64,000 bases of DNA from Phoronis australis (lineage: Eukaryota; Phoronida; Phoronidae): contig NMRA01000255.1 in NCBI GenBank assembly GCA_002633005.1, positions 415,196-479,195 of the forward strand. The letters are read 5' to 3'. This document shows positions 58,140 to 64,000 of the stretch, piece after piece (position 1 is the stretch's first letter; each line of letters starts with the position of its first letter). The position numbers and the translations under genes are program-made. Under the pieces are notes generated by a model. That model saw only the letters and a program-made list of their open reading frames with translations. It did no database searches and was not told where the DNA came from.

Positions 58140-60689
58140 TACACCTACCTTTAGTTACCTTTTAAAGTCATACTCATCTCATATATCCACCTCCTTTTAT
58201 AAAATTCGCTCAAACCCGTTATTGAAATTGGAAATAATGGCGACACTATTTGGACTCTTGGACAAATACCCATTTTATATAATAATTGCATACATACCGT
58301 ATAAAAATGTGGGCTTTATTTAGGTTCGATAAATATTATACAAACATGTTTGGTGTGTTTGTTTAACGCCTCATCCGACAAGCTTGGATTGATTGTTTGG
58401 TGATTCTATTCACCCGTTTTAGATTGCCAAACGGTGTTATAATTTCTCATGAAAGCCCAGGGCACGGGTCTTCATTTTTCCTCTCGATTATGTTTTTCTA
58501 CTTTTCCGCTCTACATTTTTGTTAACTCAAGATAAGCGTCTAGTTTGGCTAGACTTTTGCGAGGTCCTAGTGTAGGTCCTAGCGTTACTGAGCTCTACCT
58601 AGGTCTGCACTTGATGATCTCAGCATTAATGGGTAAGTTCGAGTGTGAGTGTGTACCTCAAATTGGATTAGACACGTATCAGCACAAACTATAACATACT
58701 GGAGCAGAGAAACAGGCACTTTTCTTGACTTTACAAAAAGTAGAAAAAACGTCAAGACTAATTTCGAGTTTGATTTTGAGTACAAAGATAAGACCCCGGG
58801 CGCACAGAAATCATTATTCATGTGACAGAAATTCACTCCGAAGTCCCGTATTTTCACTATTGCCTACGCTGAGACTATCTTAAGTCCTTAATATGGAGCC
58901 GACTCATATTGGAAAAAATGGAAAGTCGCTTGAAGCCTCTTTTCCTACACCACGTTTGCAGCCAAAACGATGTAGGTGCTTGCGGTTGCCCAAGATTGTC
59001 AACTCATATTTATTTCGTGTTTTTACGGTGACACAGGATTTTCCAGTCCTATCGGTATCAGTAGAGTTTTCATCTTTATCGATACACATATTACATATAT
59101 TTATAGATTTAGTATCTCTGTCAATAGACTTGCTAACTGCTGTATGGACTGATAGAGTTGGTATCTCTACAGATAGATTTACTGTATTGATAGTGTTACT
59201 AACTCTCTCAATAGAGTTACAAGCGGTGGCGAACGGTAGGGAGCAAAATTAGTGGGGTAATATAGTGCCGACATGGAAGATGTAAAATAGCACTGGCGCA
59301 TGGCGACAATCAAGGGGTGTGAAAATAATAGAGAAAGTGGGAGCAGTAAGCGAGAGTGGAGCTGAGAGCGACATTAATGAATGGTAACTGGGGAGCGAAA
59401 GTTTGAGGGCCTTTGTAATCCAACTGCTATTGGATGCGAGGGAGTCCCATACGCTGGTTATGTTACAGGGCCGTAAGAAATGTAAATCTGCCACAAGCCA
59501 ACTACATGAGCTACAAATTGACCATTGCAAGGATAGTGATCTGGAACTTTACACTCAAATTAGAGGCGATTTATCGGCTTGGAAAGAGCTGACATTTCGT
59601 AATTGCTACAGATCACAGAGGTCACTTTATGTTGCAAGGATAACCTCAAGTAAAAACAAACTGCTATAGCTTCCCAAGCACACGAAACAATTCTCATCTG
59701 AATGAAGAACAAGACCAGACTAATTTAAAGCGATACTTGATTTCTTTGACGGAATGAGGAAGTTTAGAAGCTTTAAAAACTATTCACATTGTTCTAAGTT
59801 AAAGGGCCGTTATCTCTCTGCTTAAACACAAACCATAGACAAGGAATTGGAATCTATGGCCCTAAAGTTTGAGGTACAAACTCGAGAGAAAAAGTCGACA
59901 TTAAAGTCCTGATTTCGAGTTCAGACTTGAACTTGTAGCTTTAATGTTGTAATCGTCAATTTGGAACTTGGACTAAAAACTCATCAGCACTAAACTACTC
60001 GAGCACGGAATAATAGATACTTATCGGGGGTTTGCGCAACAAAAGACAGAGAAATGCAAATACTGTAGAGTTCGATTCCGAGTATAAAGACCACGGACCC
60101 AGGTTGCACAAAATTATTAACGTCACGACAGAAAATGACTTCCATCCGTATTACGGGTTTGGCAAAAAAGAGTATGTCGCAAAACCAGCAGTCTTTCGAG
60201 GGTAGTTCAGTCCTTCCAAAACTGGGCTTCCTCCTATTAGTGGCTGTTGATGATATATTAACCATTTAACATTTCGAGACCAGGGGCCCGTTCCAAAAAA
60301 ACTGACTTAGCAAAGACAAATCATATATTTTAGTAAACTTTAAGATAAAACTCGAGTTTGTCTCAGCCGTTCCAAGAAAGAGATCTTTTAAGCTTAAGAA
60401 GTTTGACCTAAATTTTTCACATAAGTTTTGTCTTAATTTTGAAGTTTTAAAGTTCGTAAGTTGAGACTCAAGTTAAAAATTAACTTAAGTTAGTTTCTTG
60501 AAATGAGTCCCTGTTTATAGTTTGTAGAGTTAAAGCGGATATTAACCCGCCTTCCGTCACTGAACCAAGTTAGATTTAAACTACGTACTGTTATGAAATT
60601 GAGCTCAAACTATTTGTTAGGCAAAATAGATGTGATTCTTAGGCTTCAAATGAACTGACAGTTGGTTATTACTTGGGACTATGAACTAT
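58140..60689. other. Non-coding stretch, nothing recognised
   Basis: A relic of the CGTTCAGTAACGCTAGGACC family lies near 58,560-58,595 (GCGAGGTCCTAGTG). Imperfect ATCGATA/TATCTCT-like repeats occur at about 59,050-59,220. Frames at 58,893 and 59,403 lack family motifs. Confidence 0.35.
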
Positions 60690-61122
60690 ACATGTTGACT
60701 TGTCTTAGCGGGACTAGTATCTACATTTTGACTTGTCTTAGCGGGACTAATATCTACATGTTGTCTTGTTTTAGCGGGACTAGTATCTACATGTTAACGT
60801 CTCTTAGCGGAACTAGTATCAACATGTTGACTTGTCTTAGCGAGACTAGTGTCTACATGTTGTCTTAGTTGTATCAGCGGGACTAGTATCTACATGTCGA
60901 CTTGTCTTAGCGGAACTAGTATCTACATGTTGACTTGTCTTAGCGGGACTAGTATCTACATGTTGACTTGTCTTAGCGGGACTAGTATCTACATGTTGAC
61001 TTGTCTTAGCGGGACTATTATCTACATGTTGACTTGTCTTAGCGGGACTAGTATCTACATGTTGACTTGTCTTAGCGGGACTAGTATCTACATGTTGACT
61101 TGTCTTAGCGAGACTAGTACAT
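60690..61122 (+). repeat. 33-bp minisatellite, about 13 units
   Basis: Unit begins ACATGTTGACTTGTCTTAGC and ends GGGACTAGTATCT. Later units (from about 60,920) are nearly identical, earlier ones diverged. 33 is a multiple of three, so the frame stays open as an 11-residue repeat (LTCLSGTSIYM). An indel near 60,860 breaks that frame, and there is no good start or splice context. Confidence 0.9.
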
Positions 61123-64000
61123 GAATCTACATGTAGATTGTCTTAGCGTGTCCTTTACTCACCGAGCTTGGTCTAGAGAACTAAAGAACGATTAATATCT
61201 CGCAAGACCAAAAAGTCATATCTCTAATTTTATAGCGGTAAGTGGCCTAAGTTAAAAGTTAGTTACTTCAATGGCACGCCGCTTTATAGCATCTTTAAGC
61301 AAATCATTTCACTATTTTCAAGTTTTTGGCGGAAATAGAAAAGGAAATGACTCTTTAAAATTCTGTGGTTGAACGTATGTCTCAGAAAATTACAATGAAG
61401 ATATAATTATAAACTTTGAACATTTGAGTTAAATTTACTCGATTTTCGGATCTTTGTATATCTTTTTGTCTCCCAGACTAATTCAATAAATTTTCAAAGC
61501 GATCATTTGATCTTTTGAAGCTAACACACTACCTTGCTAGTCGCATTCTTCAAGTTTAGCGCATTATAGTTTCAAAATATTTGTTTACGTGTCGTCTTTG
61601 CGGCATTTTCTGTTGTTAAATTGTTTTAAAAGCAAAAATCAAAACCACGGTGCAGGTCCTTTCGAAATTGGTGTCAACATTTCCCTTGTTATGATATCTC
61701 CCTAAATAGGCATGAAGAACAACCACACACATTATGAAACCACATGACTGGTAGATGTGTAACATTTTGGATCTGCTATTCCCATAATTGTTCAGATACT
61801 ACAAGGCTTGCACATGCTCTAAATTCAGAGTATTCGGTACATGCAGCTTAAGATGCTATAATGAGAGTTATTTGAACAAACAATAAATATGTAAAACTGC
61901 TTCGATGTAACACACTTGTTAAAATATTTTCGCCTTAAATTTATAACTTTTTTAAAAAGGCAACCATCCGTCCTTAAATCCTTGCTTAGAAACACATCTA
62001 CTTGTAGAACACCTATTTGAAAACCTGCACGCCTGAACTTAAAATGTGATATGACATTAATTCTATCTTCTGTAGGTATTACAAAACAATTAAGCTATGA
62101 CATCGAACCTGGTCTCCGACTCTTTTGCGTATTCCTTCTCTGATACTCCTGGTCCGCTCTCTCAACGATTTACGCAATTGGCCCATGCTTGTGCTTTCCT
62201 GTTTGGCGGAATCCAACAAAGTTGCAATCTGCTTCCCAACGAGTAATATCTCCAGACAGTAATTTATGTTGTTCGTTATCTAAATATCAAGTTTTCTCGA
62301 TTCGGCATAATAACCCGTGCGCGGCGTATGTATAACTTCGCCGCACAATTACCCGTATGAATGTTATTTCTAAATGCGAAAATTTACAGGGTGTGTAAGA
62401 AAAACCTTGTGAGAATCGAATGGAATGGTTGAAAGTTAAACTAAAATATTTCACATTTTTCATCTATTACACATTTTTAACTTACAGTTCAACAATGAAA
62501 CAGTAAATGCAAATGTCGAAAATGGTTTCAACTCTACACACGTGTATTTACACGAGTGTAGTAGCAGTCATAAACAGCTGACTCAGAGGCGGTTCAATAT
62601 ATCGTATACAAAATGGAGACTTGTTGAAGTTCAAAAAATCCTTACTATCCAATTGAGTCGACGTACCCGTGCGAAATGCGACTTTCTAATACATCCACGT
62701 GGTGCAATTATCCTTAAAGACTTCTATAAAATTATTTTGACTAAAATGATCTATTAAAGGTGATATAAACACCTCTTCCGACAAAAGCTATCTTTTTATC
62801 TAAACCCTTTATCGTTTGAAAACTCAACCCTGTAAGTTCCTCACTCCAATTTAAAATAGTTTCTGGACTTGCTTGTGACCGTGAACGGTGTCTAGAAGGA
62901 CTCGCCGAGCGTGAAGACATATTTGGCAAATAACAAATTGAAAGTTCGATCCTGAGACCGGAATCCACCTCTTATTTGAGAGAAGTTTTGTCTAAGTCAA
63001 AATCTAGTTTTACAAGACGGCACATACCGTGAATAACACGCTTGCAAAGAAGTCACACATTTCTAAATTATACGGGAATTTTCACCGCCCGTCCTTCTGA
63101 GCGGCTTGTACCAGGATCAAAGAGTGCGCGGCGCCGGAATCAGGTACAATTGTGATGACTGCATTGCCCGATGCGAGCAAGACCCAACTAAGGTTATTTC
63201 CAACTTTATTCACAAAAATGGCCATTTTTACAATATTTCACATGTGTCACATGTATCTTCATTCTCGGGGAACTTAAAATACAAAATGTATACTGCGTAG
63301 CGAGAAAAAAAGATTTAACAGAACGACCTCGGAACCGCACAACAGCGTGGATATTTGTTTACTACTTATCGGAGGTCAAATATTAAAGGGCTTTCAATCA
63401 AATCGAATCTCCCGCCAGGTACAGAACAGCTTCGTATACCCAGTCCTTTCATTCACAAAATCGCCATAACATTGAGTAAACGAGGTGTACATATGGTAGA
63501 ATGGTGCCCGGGAAAACAAAGACAAAACGTAGTTTTAATCCTAAGGGAGTTGTGCGTCTACATGCATACGACCGTTGGCGTTGAGAACGAATGCTACGGT
63601 CGCCTCAGGCCTCTGTGGTCATTAAACACAGCAAATTGTCGGTGAAAAGAGATAAATCATCACCCTAATTCCTTCATTCAATAATGCTTTAACCACCGAT
63701 TCGATCTTTGTTATCCATTTCTTAATTGGTTACGTATCAGCAAGGAGTGTACGAGTATAGGAGAGTTCACTCCGCCATTTTACCATTCGCCGCAATGGTT
63801 ACCGGTCGAAACACTAGCGCTCCAAGCGGTGAATAATCAATACTTACTTAGGAGCGCAGTCCGAACAATGTAAACACTGATGAATTCATACTTTAATGAC
63901 GTTCAACGTGCAATAAAATTACTGTGTGATTGAAAATGGTTAGAATACGTAAACTAACATCCACTTATAATCGAATGAGAATGAAAATGTGTATTTTAAT
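61123..64000. other. Non-coding stretch to the window end
   Basis: AT-rich, no similarity to the duplicated units noticed. Frames at 62,542-62,757, 63,106-63,300 and 63,355-63,645 carry no recognisable motif; the last (96 codons) could be part of an exon but has no clear splice borders. Confidence 0.3.

Overview
The window looks like nuclear DNA from an invertebrate animal. Genes are split by introns with GT/AG borders, there are TATA boxes and AATAAA signals, and the sequence between genes is AT-rich and full of short inverted-repeat transposons, tRNA-like retroposons and simple repeats. A secreted SUEL/rhamnose-binding lectin family next to a TMEM26 orthologue fits a marine invertebrate. 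An anthozoan cnidarian (coral or anemone) is my best guess, from general style only.

The dominant structure is a large, diverged tandem segmental duplication. Unit A runs from about 2,279 to 22,092 and unit B from about 22,093 to 52,260. Each unit starts about 190 bp upstream of a lectin gene's ATG, runs through that gene on the + strand, and continues into a TMEM26 locus on the - strand. Lectin A (five coding exons, 2,468-8,910, 281 aa) and lectin B (five coding exons, 22,296-30,137, 269 aa) both encode a signal peptide, a short linker, two eight-cysteine SUEL lectin domains and a short basic tail. TMEM26 is complete only in unit B (four coding exons between 46,319 and 36,622, 385 aa). Unit A keeps a broken last exon (15,358-15,774) and relics of intron 1; exons 1-3 were lost in two separate gaps of about 3.5 kb.

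Differences between the units record events after the duplication. In B, a 2.1-kb block carrying a lectin exon was copied within the gene. A LINE fragment (about 33,471-34,604), interleaved inverted repeats (32,602-32,910), a 138-bp element (50,179-50,316) and an inverted element (48,999-49,893) appear only in B. In A, a transposon-like segment (11,478-12,585) and a 320-bp element with an 8-bp target duplication (13,864-14,183) appear only in A. A dispersed 'R' repeat lies at the duplication junction and at a deletion breakpoint, which suggests repeat-mediated recombination.

The first 2.2 kb holds a THAP-like fragment and a tRNA-like SINE. From about 53.7 kb to the end I find no gene I can name: only a possible orphan terminal exon (57,721-57,950), several small foldback elements and a 33-bp minisatellite (60,690-61,122). 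Exon borders were read by eye from splice signals, reading frame and comparison of paralogues. No search was run.
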